Below are positions 42,407 to 52,063 of a stretch of DNA of 64,000 nt, in pieces. How positions within the stretch are numbered: position 1 is the first letter of the stretch; every line of letters begins with the position of its first letter. The notes under the pieces are model-generated. The model saw nothing but the letters and a program-made list of their open reading frames with translations, did not search any database and was not told the origin of the DNA. Position numbers and translations under genes: made by a program. Source of the stretch: Candidatus Heimdallarchaeota archaeon (GTDB taxonomy: Archaea; Asgardarchaeota; Heimdallarchaeia; Hodarchaeales; Hodarchaeaceae); contig RDOB01000006.1 of the NCBI GenBank assembly GCA_011364965.1, positions 116,244-180,243 on the forward strand, written 5' to 3'.

Positions 42407-44335
42407 TTAATTTCGTGGTTTATTTTTTGTCAATAAGAGAATTAACTTTTCAAGATATCTAACAGAATCTTCCAAACCCCCAATTCGATTTCTTTTAATC
42501 CAGAGTACTTTATGATCAGCAATAAGCATATTTAAACGATTTATTAGTGGATTTTTTATGATATCAGGTAAACTGACAAGCGGTCGGTTAATTCCGCATT
42601 CTATCCTGTTCATCCCTAGATCACAACTAATTTGAACGATTTTACAAACCCAGATTAGTTCCTGAACAGCTAAAACTTCCTTGATTGAATTATTTGTTTC
42701 AAGAATCTGAAGATATTCACTAATTTTATTATTAATTGCTTCTAGATTTTCTATTGTTGTATTTTGGAGAATCATTTCCGAATCTACTCTATTCGGAAAA
42801 AGCAATGTTAAGAATAATCCCGAAGAATTCGGGAAATCAACTCCAAGTAAATCAGGTAGTGTACCAATATCAAACAAGAGAGAACCAACTGAGAAGCTTA
42901 ATTGATTTTTAAAAATGTATTTGTCCAATAATTGCGAAACATACTCTCTTTTTCTGAAATTATCCTGTGAGGTCTCACTTGAATTCCACGAAAGGCCCGA
43001 ACCTACCAAAAATCCAATATAGCTTATCGGAAGAGGTTGTAAATGCCCATGGTCTCCCCAATCTGTGATCAGGTATCCTAGGGCATCCTCTGCTTTCCCC
43101 CATATCGCAGCTTTTATTAAATTCTCAATTGCATTATATGTTCTCCCTGTAAAGCTGTTCCAGCTGCTTGTTCCTGGACAAACATAAAATGAAAAACCCA
43201 ATTGATGAAGCTTTTTCGTTTGCTGTTCATAAGGGTGATCTTTTTCATATCCCCATAGAAGAGGAATAGTAGTTTTTGGAATTAAAGGGATAATTTCCTC
43301 ATCTTGAAATATCATATCAGCCCAAAATTGGATTGTTTTACCAAATTTAGCTACTAAATCGCACACCTTTAATAAAAACTCCAAGTAAACATAGGATTTG
43401 CTCTTTTTCTGGCAGATCTCTGCAGATTTTCCCTCTCCAAGGTCGAAAGTTTCATCTAATCCAACATTGAACATCGTACTTGTGAAATTTGGTAATAATT
43501 GGGAATATAAGTCCTCGAGCAATGAAACTACTCGTTTATCAGTGGGGTTTAAACTAAAAGGTTCTTTATTGAGACTAAAAGGATGCTTATAGCCATCTGG
43601 ACATTCTGCAAGATCTCGATATTCATCATGAATCAACCAACGGTGAAAATGACCAAAGCTATTTTGATTGGGTACCAGTTCAATGTAATGCTCTTTACAA
43701 AATTTATCAAGTGTTTTAATTTCATCTGCGGTAAATGGGGAAGCATTTTTCCATACAATTTCATGTTTTTCATACGCAAATGTATGCTCAAAATACAATT
43801 GCAATTGATTAATTTTCCAAGAAGACAATAACTCAATGAGAGAGTATAATGTATCCATCGTTGGTACCTTGTCTCTTGAGACATCTAACATAATTCCTCG
43901 CGCTGGAAAATCAGGAAAATCATTTATTACTAATTCTGGTAATAAAAAATCGGATGAATTGTTTATAGCTGATCCAAATATTTGAATGAGTGTGGATATA
44001 CCATAGTATCCTCCAGCATCATCGTTAAATATAATTTTAATTACTTTTTCTTCAATAATTAATTTATATCCATTATAATGAGGAATAAGTTCTTTTTGTC
44101 TTATTAAAAAAACTTCAATGAGTCTTTCATGCTTTTCCTCAGATTTCGTTTGTAAAAGTTCCAGAACATTTAATTCTTGGCTTAAAATCTGCTCTAAATG
44201 TCGATTAATACTATTAATATGTATTTGAGTTGTAGATTTTTTCATTTTCAAAAATTTATTGAATAAAATTACTTCTTTTGGGAGTGGATGTAGATTAGCA
44301 AGTAATTCAGTCAACAAAGATGCCATTCTAAACAT
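42407..44335 (-). CDS. GH20-family beta-N-acetylhexosaminidase-like enzyme
   Basis: A 642-residue enzyme without a signal peptide, so probably cytoplasmic. The non-catalytic N-domain precedes a (beta/alpha) barrel beginning FPARGIMLDVSRDKVP. The catalytic Asp-Glu pair is D294-E295 in NVGLDETFDLG; the family consensus is H/G-G-D-E, so the residue before the pair is Leu. Other barrel motifs (NSFGHFHRWL, QFWADMIF) are in place. It would remove terminal GlcNAc, GalNAc or related residues. The C-terminal 150 residues are helical. Met5 is a possible alternative start. No sugar operon is adjacent. Confidence 0.85.
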   Translation of the reverse strand: MFRMASLLTELLANLHPLPKEVILFNKFLKMKKSTTQIHINSINRHLEQILSQELNVLELLQTKSEEKHERLIEVFLIRQKELIPHYNGYKLIIEEKVIKIIFNDDAGGYYGISTLIQIFGSAINNSSDFLLPELVINDFPDFPARGIMLDVSRDKVPTMDTLYSLIELLSSWKINQLQLYFEHTFAYEKHEIVWKNASPFTADEIKTLDKFCKEHYIELVPNQNSFGHFHRWLIHDEYRDLAECPDGYKHPFSLNKEPFSLNPTDKRVVSLLEDLYSQLLPNFTSTMFNVGLDETFDLGEGKSAEICQKKSKSYVYLEFLLKVCDLVAKFGKTIQFWADMIFQDEEIIPLIPKTTIPLLWGYEKDHPYEQQTKKLHQLGFSFYVCPGTSSWNSFTGRTYNAIENLIKAAIWGKAEDALGYLITDWGDHGHLQPLPISYIGFLVGSGLSWNSSETSQDNFRKREYVSQLLDKYIFKNQLSFSVGSLLFDIGTLPDLLGVDFPNSSGLFLTLLFPNRVDSEMILQNTTIENLEAINNKISEYLQILETNNSIKEVLAVQELIWVCKIVQISCDLGMNRIECGINRPLVSLPDIIKNPLINRLNMLIADHKVLWIKRNRIGGLEDSVRYLEKLILLLTKNKPRN

Positions 44336-44469
44336 ATTATATACTTATTAAACGATATAAAAAATTATTTTTCATATTGAGTTTCGAAAGACTGGGAGCA
44401 AGAATCTTATTCTCTAAACTAGTATTGATAATAGTAATGAATTAGAAAGCTTTTTGGAAACAGGCTGAA

Positions 44470-45549
44470 ATGAAAAATCTAGTCTTTTTAATAGTAATCT
44501 TATTCAATTTAGGAATGCAATTTTCTTCTATGGAAACCAATCCTGAAGTAAAAGTAAGTGAGATTGCTCTGGAATGGCATTTTATTGCAATGGGAGACAG
44601 TAGAAACTGGGAAGTGCTAACAGTCAATCCTCTCCGTGCATCTATTATGAATGAAGTGGTGGAAGCAAATCCCAACTTAGAGTTTATTCTGCATTCTGGT
44701 GATCTTGTCAATCAAGGCGGAGATCAAAGAGAATGGGATTTATGGTTTGAAGATATTGAAAATGCTACCTTGAACAACGTGACGATTTATAGTGCGATTG
44801 GAAACCACGAAATTTATGCTGTTGATGGCCCTGACGACCAAGATTTTTCCACCTACATGGAAAATGTTAATTTACCAGGGAATGAGCGATTTTACAGTTT
44901 TAATTACAACAAAATCCACTTCATTATACTAAATACCGAAGAAAACTGGAATGGACAATTTGAAATGACTACTGAACAGCGAGAGTGGTTGATTACAGAT
45001 CTAGAAAATAATCGTTTAGATTTCATCGTGGGATTATATCACCGCCCTTGCTTTTCAGTCCGTAGTGTAGCAAGACAGAATGATGCCAAGGAAATTCGTG
45101 AAGTGTTACAACCGATCTTCATTGATTATGGTGTTGATTTAGTCTTTGCAGGTCATGATCATCAATATTATCGTACATTTCGAGATGGTGTGATGCATGT
45201 GACTACTGGTGGCGCAGGTGCCCCTTTATATCCAAAAGACACTAATTCTGAGTGGCAGGAAGGTGATGTGTTCTTTTCTAATTATCATTACATTAACGTT
45301 TCTGTTACAGAATACATGAATGAATCTGTTTCACTTCAATTAGACATGTATATATACTACGAAGAAAATCAATCGATTTCTTTGGGTGATAGCTTCCAAT
45401 TACCAATGAACTATGTTCCCTCCACAACCACAACAACTATAACGAGCACAACTAGCACAATGACCACATCCGTTATCACAATATTTCCCGTACTTACTAT
45501 AGTTGCTGGATTAACAATAATATCCATTATTAAGAAGATGGAACGTTAA
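44470..45549 (+). CDS. Surface-anchored calcineurin-like metallophosphoesterase
   Basis: A 359-residue extracellular enzyme with a signal segment (about residues 3-18). All five metallophosphoesterase motifs are visible: MGDSRNW, SGDLVNQGG, IGNHE, YHRP and FAGHDHQYYR. These give a two-metal site; purple-acid-like and nucleotidase-like members share this order. After the enzyme domain comes a Thr-rich stalk (residues about 317-335) and a C-terminal span (about 338-356) with a KKMER end. It therefore works on the outer face of the cell, likely on phosphate esters. Confidence 0.9.
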   Translation: MKNLVFLIVILFNLGMQFSSMETNPEVKVSEIALEWHFIAMGDSRNWEVLTVNPLRASIMNEVVEANPNLEFILHSGDLVNQGGDQREWDLWFEDIENATLNNVTIYSAIGNHEIYAVDGPDDQDFSTYMENVNLPGNERFYSFNYNKIHFIILNTEENWNGQFEMTTEQREWLITDLENNRLDFIVGLYHRPCFSVRSVARQNDAKEIREVLQPIFIDYGVDLVFAGHDHQYYRTFRDGVMHVTTGGAGAPLYPKDTNSEWQEGDVFFSNYHYINVSVTEYMNESVSLQLDMYIYYEENQSISLGDSFQLPMNYVPSTTTTTITSTTSTMTTSVITIFPVLTIVAGLTIISIIKKMER

Positions 45550-45713
45550 ATCCCAAATATTATTATTTTTCAAACAACATGGGAATAAAAAATTCATGTA
45601 AATTACAAATATGTAAGGCCAAATTCGGTCAGATATCTAGGATAGTATTGGATAACGATCTAAATTCACCATAATCTCAAATTTTTCTCTTAAAGACAAT
45701 CAATACCAAAGTA

Positions 45714-46103
45714 TTACAATTTTCCGAATAATTTTAGAATAAATAACTCAAGCGACTTGTTAAGATTCTCATCACATACGAATTCATCAAAATGGGGACA
45801 ATAATCATCTGAAACTACCTTATGAGAATCTAAATCCCAGATACACGGATAAAATTGACACCCTTCTGGTCTGAAATCATATATACTGCATAAACCATCA
45901 CGTTGAAGGAAAAAACAAATTTTTTCTCCATTAAAAGTCTTGTTTCGGAGCATCCAATGTCCTTCCTCTGTTTGGTACACAAACTTTACTGGTGATATTC
46001 CAAGCTTTGTTTGAATTCGTTTTATATCAGATTTAATAAGTAACATTTCTGTTTCGATACAGCAATGGTGACAATTATGTATTCTACAAGGAATGGAATG
46101 CAA
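45714..46103 (-). CDS. YkgJ-family cysteine-cluster protein
   Basis: A 129-residue soluble protein with the CxxxxxCxxCC cluster (CRIHNCHHCC) at the N-terminus and later FNGEKICFFLQRDGLCSIYDFRPEGCQFYPCIWD. The family, UPF0153/YkgJ, has a Cys-rich site that probably binds zinc or an iron-sulfur cluster; the function is unknown. It may be a stand-alone gene; the HipA-like kinase gene upstream ends 49 bases from its start. Confidence 0.85.
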   Translation of the reverse strand: MHSIPCRIHNCHHCCIETEMLLIKSDIKRIQTKLGISPVKFVYQTEEGHWMLRNKTFNGEKICFFLQRDGLCSIYDFRPEGCQFYPCIWDLDSHKVVSDDYCPHFDEFVCDENLNKSLELFILKLFGKL

Positions 46104-46151
46104 AGTTCAACCTCAAAATATTGATTATACTAAAGGATCTAGTACTAGTAT

Positions 46152-46925
46152 TCAAAAAAAGCTTATGGTTTCTTGTGGTTGAGTGCTTTTTACCATAAAT
46201 TCATCAACTACTATATCCAAATTCCTAAGATTGTTAAACAGTAACTCAAAGATTTGACCTATTCTCTGCCTCAATGCCCTTTGAGCTCTCTCATCATCTG
46301 GGAGATGAATAAGTTGGGTTAAATTTTGTTTTATTTGCTCTAATTTGGTAATGGTTATTTCACGTTCAAGTTTTTGAATCGCGCGTATTAATTTTTCTCT
46401 ATATTGTAAAATTGAGGGAAAATATAGACAGATCTCACTCCCATTGGTAGATGACGTAAAACATTCTTCAAAATCGATAGCATAGAAATCACCTTCTGCT
46501 TTGATTAGATAATTTCCACCATGACGATCTTTTGCACCAATCCAAGCTAAAAAGACTATTAACTTGTAAAGGTCAGTTTCTCGAATTTTAGGTTCAGATA
46601 GATCAAAATGTGAGAGTTCTGTGGCATCTGCAATCCATTCTTGAATCAGTCCAAACGAGTGACCAGTAAAACCGATATAAGACCGTGGAACTTTAATTCC
46701 GAAAGCATTAGCTAGATAAGAGACCACATATTCATTAACAAGGCTATTAAATCTAAGTTTTTTCCAGATATAAATCTGGTTATCAGTATCTTTAAACAGA
46801 TTCGCTTGAGATTTGAAATTACTTCCCCTAATAGATTTATTAAATATAGATTGAAGTTCAAACCTGGAAGTCTCTTCCAGATTGGGAGAAAGAACTATCT
46901 TTGGGAGAGCAGGAACTTCCATCAT
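46152..46925 (-). CDS. HipA/PI-kinase-like protein
   Basis: A 257-residue protein with the kinase-like pattern of the HipA and PI3/PI4-kinase superfamily: a Lys-containing segment (YIWKKLRFNSLVNEYVVSYLANAFG), then D-R-H-G-G-N-Y-L (residues about 135-142) as the catalytic loop and Y-A-I-D-F-E-E-C-F as the metal loop. In typical protein kinases these are HRD-N and DFG. Targets may be a protein or lipid. The ATG at 46925 follows GGTGAT closely; the next ATG at 46922 is better spaced. Confidence 0.7.
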   Translation of the reverse strand: MMEVPALPKIVLSPNLEETSRFELQSIFNKSIRGSNFKSQANLFKDTDNQIYIWKKLRFNSLVNEYVVSYLANAFGIKVPRSYIGFTGHSFGLIQEWIADATELSHFDLSEPKIRETDLYKLIVFLAWIGAKDRHGGNYLIKAEGDFYAIDFEECFTSSTNGSEICLYFPSILQYREKLIRAIQKLEREITITKLEQIKQNLTQLIHLPDDERAQRALRQRIGQIFELLFNNLRNLDIVVDEFMVKSTQPQETISFF

Positions 46926-47127
46926 GATCACCAGAGTAAAGGATTCCTTTCAGATTCGTACCGATCCCTTCCTTCATCTGAAAGTAGGAAAAAGATTGGT
47001 TAGGGTCATCTGTTGCAATAAATTCCTTTTATGGTCAATTTCTGGATGATAAGAAATGGGTTTTTGAATTTTTAGATTTAACTAGTTAATTCATCCGCTA
47101 AAACGGAAATTTTCAACAGAAATTTTT

Positions 47128-48039
47128 TCAATCTCTCTTTAATTCAAAAAGCAATTGATTGGTATGAATTCTAGCGCCAATCTCCTTCAAGAACTGTCTT
47201 CGTGATTCATTCCCACTTGGTGATACGATAAATAACTGGTCTTGCCAGTTTTCTTCGAAGAAGTGCTGACTTATGACTTTTATAAGGTAGTTCCAAGCGT
47301 TATCGTGAGCTGGTCTTTGAGCAGAAAATCTCAATAATACTCCTTCCGCTGAAAATCCCTCTAATGGTGCTCCAGCACACACTAACAATTCCTTTCTAAA
47401 TATCATGAAGGTGTGGCCATCTGGAATTACTCTTTCTGAAAAATATTTTTCAATCGCTTGCTCATGAGGAAAAAACTTATTAACAACAGGATCTGATTTA
47501 ATAAGGTCAACAAGGAGAGGTATATCGTTTTCTATAGCCATTTTGCTTTGATATATAGATTTCACATCAGAAGGTACTTTTTTCACATCAATCGCAAATT
47601 GTGGGTTTTCATCCACAATTTCGAATCCTTTTTTCTTTGCAAAAGCTATGGGTTCCTTCCAGGTAGACATCCAGTACCCCATAACTAACTGACTATCAGG
47701 GTCTCGTTTTTGTATGTAATTGAAAACTTCTTCAAATAATTGTTCTTTAACTGCCTGAGGGCACATTTTTGTTCCCCAAGGATAACCTATATAAGTTCTT
47801 TTCTCTCCATCCACACTTTCAGTTACACGGGTCTGAATATACGCAAGAGGAGTTCCCTCGTCGTTGAAAACATATCGAATTCCTTTCGGATCAGGATTTT
47901 CACCCTGATACCGTTGTTTAATTTGTTCAGGAGTAATGTTCACTTGAGTGCCCATTAATTTTGTCGCTTCGTTGTAGATCGATGCCTGTATTTCTTCATA
48001 TCCCTTTTCAGGTTCATAGTGCTTGACTATAATCTGCAA
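47128..48039 (-). CDS. Two-part GNAT acetyltransferase-like protein, copy 2
   Basis: A 303-residue soluble protein aligned with the protein at 13396-14319 from its start (KHYEPEKGYEEIQASIYNEA matches KNWEPNKGFENLQADVFNEA) to its end. Both halves are GNAT-like. I placed the start at a TTG (48039), 8 bases after GAGG, because this matches the paralog; an upstream ATG at 48135 would add a hydrophobic extension without homology. It diverges from the second LolD/FtsX system. Confidence 0.75.
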   Translation of the reverse strand: MQIIVKHYEPEKGYEEIQASIYNEATKLMGTQVNITPEQIKQRYQGENPDPKGIRYVFNDEGTPLAYIQTRVTESVDGEKRTYIGYPWGTKMCPQAVKEQLFEEVFNYIQKRDPDSQLVMGYWMSTWKEPIAFAKKKGFEIVDENPQFAIDVKKVPSDVKSIYQSKMAIENDIPLLVDLIKSDPVVNKFFPHEQAIEKYFSERVIPDGHTFMIFRKELLVCAGAPLEGFSAEGVLLRFSAQRPAHDNAWNYLIKVISQHFFEENWQDQLFIVSPSGNESRRQFLKEIGARIHTNQLLFELKRD

Positions 48040-48189
48040 TTTTCCATCCTCATATAATTTGATTCGTTTAGAAGTACAATTGTATGTGGAGTTCAAATTT
48101 ATATGAACATAAATAATAAGGGTAAAAAAAAGCATTTTACCTATGAATGTTAAATTTTATAATTGTCTATTTAATGTGGTGCATTCCAT

Positions 48190-48942
48190 ATGACGTTACA
48201 GATAGAGAATCTGACTAAAGATTATGTAATGGGTGAATTAGTGGTCTCTGCTTTGAATGGAGTATCTATTGATATAAAGCAAGGTCAATTCATTGTCATT
48301 CTCGGACCTTCTGGTTCTGGTAAGACGACTTTACTCAATGTTATTGGGGGGATCGATCGTCCAACAGCTGGAAAGATTTTTTTTGATAGAAATGGTAAAA
48401 AAATTGATCTAACAGCGCTTAATGAAAAAAAATTAACTGCTTATCGAAGGCTTAATGTGGGATTTATATTCCAGTTTTACAATCTTGTTGCCTCACTTAC
48501 AGCTTTTGAAAATGTGGAACTCGCCGCTAAGCTCACAAATCCTGCTGCAGAGGCACGTTATCTAACAAGTGAATTATTAGAAGAAGTTGGATTAGGTGAT
48601 AAAAGTAATAAATTCCCTGCTCAGCTGAGCGGAGGTGAACAACAACGAGTTGCTATTGCTCGAGCATTAGCCAAAAAACCTAGGATTCTATTAGCTGATG
48701 AACCCACTGGGAATATTGATAGTGAAACAACGGGAAAAGTCCTCAAACTCCTCCAAAAAGTTAATGAGAATCATAAAGTTACCATACTTCTTGTAACTCA
48801 CAATGTAGGTATTTCTACCCTTGCTGATACCGTTGTTTACCTACGAGATGGAAAAATCTTTGGTACTTCCCAATATGATCCCGCTAAAGAAAAAGAATTT
48901 TGGGAGCAATTAACAGTTACTCCTCCAATTGATATAACATGA
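48190..48942 (+). CDS. ABC transporter ATPase, LolD/MacB type (system 2)
   Basis: A 250-residue ATPase like the one at 15535. Walker A GPSGSGKT is at residues 39-46, the signature is [15 protein letters not shown], Walker B is [12 protein letters not shown] and the switch His is in VTHN. A 6-residue insertion with RNGKKID in the first half differs from system 1. GGTG lies 8 bases before the ATG. It is followed by its permease after 16 bases. Confidence 0.94.
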   Translation: MTLQIENLTKDYVMGELVVSALNGVSIDIKQGQFIVILGPSGSGKTTLLNVIGGIDRPTAGKIFFDRNGKKIDLTALNEKKLTAYRRLNVGFIFQFYNLVASLTAFENVELAAKLTNPAAEARYLTSELLEEVGLGDKSNKFPAQLSGGEQQRVAIARALAKKPRILLADEPTGNIDSETTGKVLKLLQKVNENHKVTILLVTHNVGISTLADTVVYLRDGKIFGTSQYDPAKEKEFWEQLTVTPPIDIT

Positions 48943-48958
48943 TTTTGAGAGTGATTAT

Positions 48959-51352
48959 ATGATTATATTTATACGGAAAGCATGGCGAGACGTAAAAAGC
49001 AAAAAGCTTCGTTCTATTCCTATTATTTTGGTCATAACTATTGGATGCATGATAACACTTATCTATTCAGCACTATATTTCAACTGGTTAGAGATAGAGG
49101 AAAGCTCTTGGATTGACCATAAATATCATCATTTGTTAATTACAACCAAAGAAATGGACAAATCAAATTTAACAGTGATAGTGAACCAAATAAAAGATGA
49201 TTTAAACGTTGAAATTGAATTTGAATTGCGAGAATTTCATGAATTGCAGGTAGCAAAATCGGGGGTGGAAACACAAGTTGCTACACATGTATTTGCGGTT
49301 AGGGAGGATGAATTGTTTGTGGATAAATTATATTACCATTCAGGATACTTAAATACTCTTCATGGATCATCAGAGCCTAATATAGCAGTAGTTGAAAAAT
49401 TAACTGCTGAGATGCAAGGATGGGAAATAAATAATGTACTAGAGGTATCTACTCCTTCAGGAATACTTAATTTAACAATTACTGCAATGGTTGATTCACC
49501 TGAATTTCTTATATCACCTGGAATCATCACTGAATTCTACGGAAGAGCTATGTGGGATGGCCCAGTGATTTGGTTGAAAAATCAAGATTGGAATAACCAC
49601 GAGAATAGCTCAAATCAAGCAAACCAAATCGCTTTCTACTTTAATGATCCTTCAATGGTGAATGATTATTTAGAAGAATTTTTGACCGTGATGAGTAGAG
49701 AATATGGATCTGAATCCGTAATTCAATATAGTGGTCGAAATCCGTTTTTATTAACAATTGCTCCGACATTTTCAGGATTGGCGTTAATTCTTTCTTTTGT
49801 ATTCGCAATGATAACTGGAATTATGTTATTCATTGTTTTAAAGCGAATTATCGAAGAGGAAATTACTACTTTAGGTATTTTCAAAGCTTTAGGATTTACT
49901 AATTGGGAAATCATTTCTAGTGCTATAATATTCACATGGGTATTAGGTCTACTGGGAGGATGCTTCGGAGTAATACTTGGGCTGATAGGGGGTTTAAATT
50001 TAGGAGACTTTTACATTGAATTAGCAGGAATTAAGCGTTTACCAAACGTGGCTCGAATTTCATCAGTGCTCTTGATAATCCCAGCACTAGGAATTTTCAG
50101 TTTAATTCTTTTCTTTGCAACAGTTGCGTCCTTAATTGCGTGTTGGCGAATCGTGAGAATGGCCCCAATAGATGCACTTCGGCCTCAAGCTTCTTTCAAA
50201 TCTTCTCGTTCAGTTACAATCGAGAAGCTGTTGTTAAAAGTGGTGAAACTCTCCCCATTGACGAAATTTTCAATTCGTTCTGTTTTTCAAGAGAAACGAA
50301 AGGCATCTTTCATAATTTTTGGCATTATTCTCGCAACGACCATCTCATTCTTTGGTTCGACTACAGGAATGAGTTTTGTTAATGGTATTGAAAAGCAATT
50401 TCAATTTTATCAAACTTGGGATGCACAAATTACTTTCAATAATCTTCAGAATTCAACGGAAATTGAAAAAATGCTTGAAAATCTCACATGGGATCACTAT
50501 GAAGCAATTGTTTTTGTTCCAATAAGATTGCAACTGGATATGGCTCAGAATTATGTTGTAACTGGATTGGAAACATCTACTCAGAGTCGGAATTTCGATA
50601 GAGGAGGTGTTCCTCATTATCAAAACGTTGTAATCTCAAAAGACTTAGCTATAAGGTTTAATCTCGCTCTGGGCAAGAATCTGACTTTATATGACGTACA
50701 TGGAAATGAAAGGGAATTGAAGGTTGAAAATGTTCTGGCAGAATTCACCGGTGGTGGTTTATATACTTCGATAGATACCGCACGATGGCTTTTAGGAATT
50801 ACTCACTCAGATTATGCTAATGGAATTTACATTCACTCCTCGAATACAAGCCAGATAGAAGACATATTACATGAAAATTCCAATATTCAAGAAATAGTCA
50901 TTAAATCAGTTCTTGAAAAATCAGTAAAGGATGCAATGACCCTAGGATTTGTCTTCATGTTGGTTGCAATGTCTGCAGGTTTAATTGTGGGAGTAGCTAT
51001 TACGGTTTCAGTGGTATCAATTTCTATTTCAGAAAGAAAATATGACTTTGCCAACTTCCGTGCATTAGGAGTCTCTAATCGCGAAATTTTTCTCACAATA
51101 TTGTTCGAATTAGTCATTACAAGTATCGTTGGTATTCTAATAGGATTTATTTCTGGTGCACTCTTATCGAATTTTATCTATGAATGGGCTGCGGAATTTG
51201 GGGTCATCCTTATTCTAGATATGACCTTCCTTGGTTTTAGCTTGATAATAATTAATATAACCTTAAGTATTATCTTCTCTGCCTATGTTTCACTCCGTTC
51301 CCTGTTTCGATCATCAATATCAGAGGAAACTCTAAGTCGTATTATTGGTTGA
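48959..51352 (+). CDS. ABC transporter permease, double FtsX-domain type (system 2)
   Basis: A 797-residue permease with the same plan as the one at 16245: N-terminal span, extracellular domain (about residues 40-255), three spans around 260-420, a further span near 445-465, a second extracellular domain, and three C-terminal spans. The coupling segments are EEEITTLGIFKALGFT and ERKYDFANFRALGVSN. The identity with system 1 is low outside these, so these are old paralogs. A terminator hairpin overlaps the stop codon. The next gene on the other strand is a winged-helix/zinc protein. Confidence 0.9.
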   Translation: MIIFIRKAWRDVKSKKLRSIPIILVITIGCMITLIYSALYFNWLEIEESSWIDHKYHHLLITTKEMDKSNLTVIVNQIKDDLNVEIEFELREFHELQVAKSGVETQVATHVFAVREDELFVDKLYYHSGYLNTLHGSSEPNIAVVEKLTAEMQGWEINNVLEVSTPSGILNLTITAMVDSPEFLISPGIITEFYGRAMWDGPVIWLKNQDWNNHENSSNQANQIAFYFNDPSMVNDYLEEFLTVMSREYGSESVIQYSGRNPFLLTIAPTFSGLALILSFVFAMITGIMLFIVLKRIIEEEITTLGIFKALGFTNWEIISSAIIFTWVLGLLGGCFGVILGLIGGLNLGDFYIELAGIKRLPNVARISSVLLIIPALGIFSLILFFATVASLIACWRIVRMAPIDALRPQASFKSSRSVTIEKLLLKVVKLSPLTKFSIRSVFQEKRKASFIIFGIILATTISFFGSTTGMSFVNGIEKQFQFYQTWDAQITFNNLQNSTEIEKMLENLTWDHYEAIVFVPIRLQLDMAQNYVVTGLETSTQSRNFDRGGVPHYQNVVISKDLAIRFNLALGKNLTLYDVHGNERELKVENVLAEFTGGGLYTSIDTARWLLGITHSDYANGIYIHSSNTSQIEDILHENSNIQEIVIKSVLEKSVKDAMTLGFVFMLVAMSAGLIVGVAITVSVVSISISERKYDFANFRALGVSNREIFLTILFELVITSIVGILIGFISGALLSNFIYEWAAEFGVILILDMTFLGFSLIIINITLSIIFSAYVSLRSLFRSSISEETLSRIIG

Positions 51353-51381
51353 CACCAATAATATTTTTTTTCTCTTTTTTT
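51340..51381 (+). terminator. Strong hairpin plus T-tract ending ABC system 2
   Basis: TATTATTGGT (51340-51349) pairs perfectly with ACCAATAATA (51354-51363) over a 4-base loop, and a T-rich run follows to 51381. The loop includes most of the TGA stop codon. It looks like a bacterial intrinsic terminator, which is unusual in archaea, where T-tracts alone usually suffice. Confidence 0.7.
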
Positions 51382-51408
51382 AGAATTTCTACCTTTAAAA
51401 AATTTTAT

Positions 51409-52005
51409 TTATCCAAAAAATTTCTGGACGCAATTTGGACATAAATTGATGGAACCAAGTTCTTCACGATCTATTTTAAATCTATGAACATTACACATTA
51501 AATTTCTACAAGCAAAACAGACGGTTTGAGCTTTTTTAGAACGACAAAAAAAACAATAATTTTTATCAATAGAAGATCTTGTTCCAATTAGTGAAGACAG
51601 TAGTGATTCTATTGAGTTAATTAGATCTTTCGAATTTAAGGTATCTAGGCTTTTTCGCAATGTATTCCAATTTTCCAGATTTAAATTTCGATCTGACCAA
51701 ATCCTTAATTGTTCTACTAACTCTTTTTTGCCATCTTGAGCTTCAATCAGTCTTTCGGGAAAAATATTTACCATGGGAATTATGAATGTATGAGTTCTTC
51801 CATCTAGAAGGAGAGAAACTTCCTGAATTAAACCTGCGTTTATCATACCTTCTAAGTGATGATTTAAACTTGCTCGCTTTAAATCAAATTTTATGGAGAG
51901 ATCATTTTTTGAGACGAATTGCAATTTTGAAATAAATTGGAATAATTCCCTCCTTTTTTCATTATTTAAAGCTTCAAAAATAACAGAATAGTCATTGAGC
52001 TCCAT
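51409..52005 (-). CDS. Winged-helix protein with a C-terminal zinc-binding region
   Basis: A 198-residue soluble protein. Residues about 6-75 form an ArsR-like winged helix (NNEKRRELFQFISKL, then LSIKFDLKRASLNHHLEGM, then LLLDGRTHTFIIP). The C-terminal 55 residues hold CFFCRSKKAQTVCFACRNLMC and LCPNC, enough Cys for two zinc sites like a B-box or RING-type domain. It may be a regulator sensing metal or protein partners. It converges with the FtsX permease. Confidence 0.75.
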   Translation of the reverse strand: MELNDYSVIFEALNNEKRRELFQFISKLQFVSKNDLSIKFDLKRASLNHHLEGMINAGLIQEVSLLLDGRTHTFIIPMVNIFPERLIEAQDGKKELVEQLRIWSDRNLNLENWNTLRKSLDTLNSKDLINSIESLLSSLIGTRSSIDKNYCFFCRSKKAQTVCFACRNLMCNVHRFKIDREELGSINLCPNCVQKFFG

Positions 52006-52063
52006 AATATTTCTGATTCCATTTTCAACATATTCAAACTAAAAAACTTCAAGACCCACAGGT

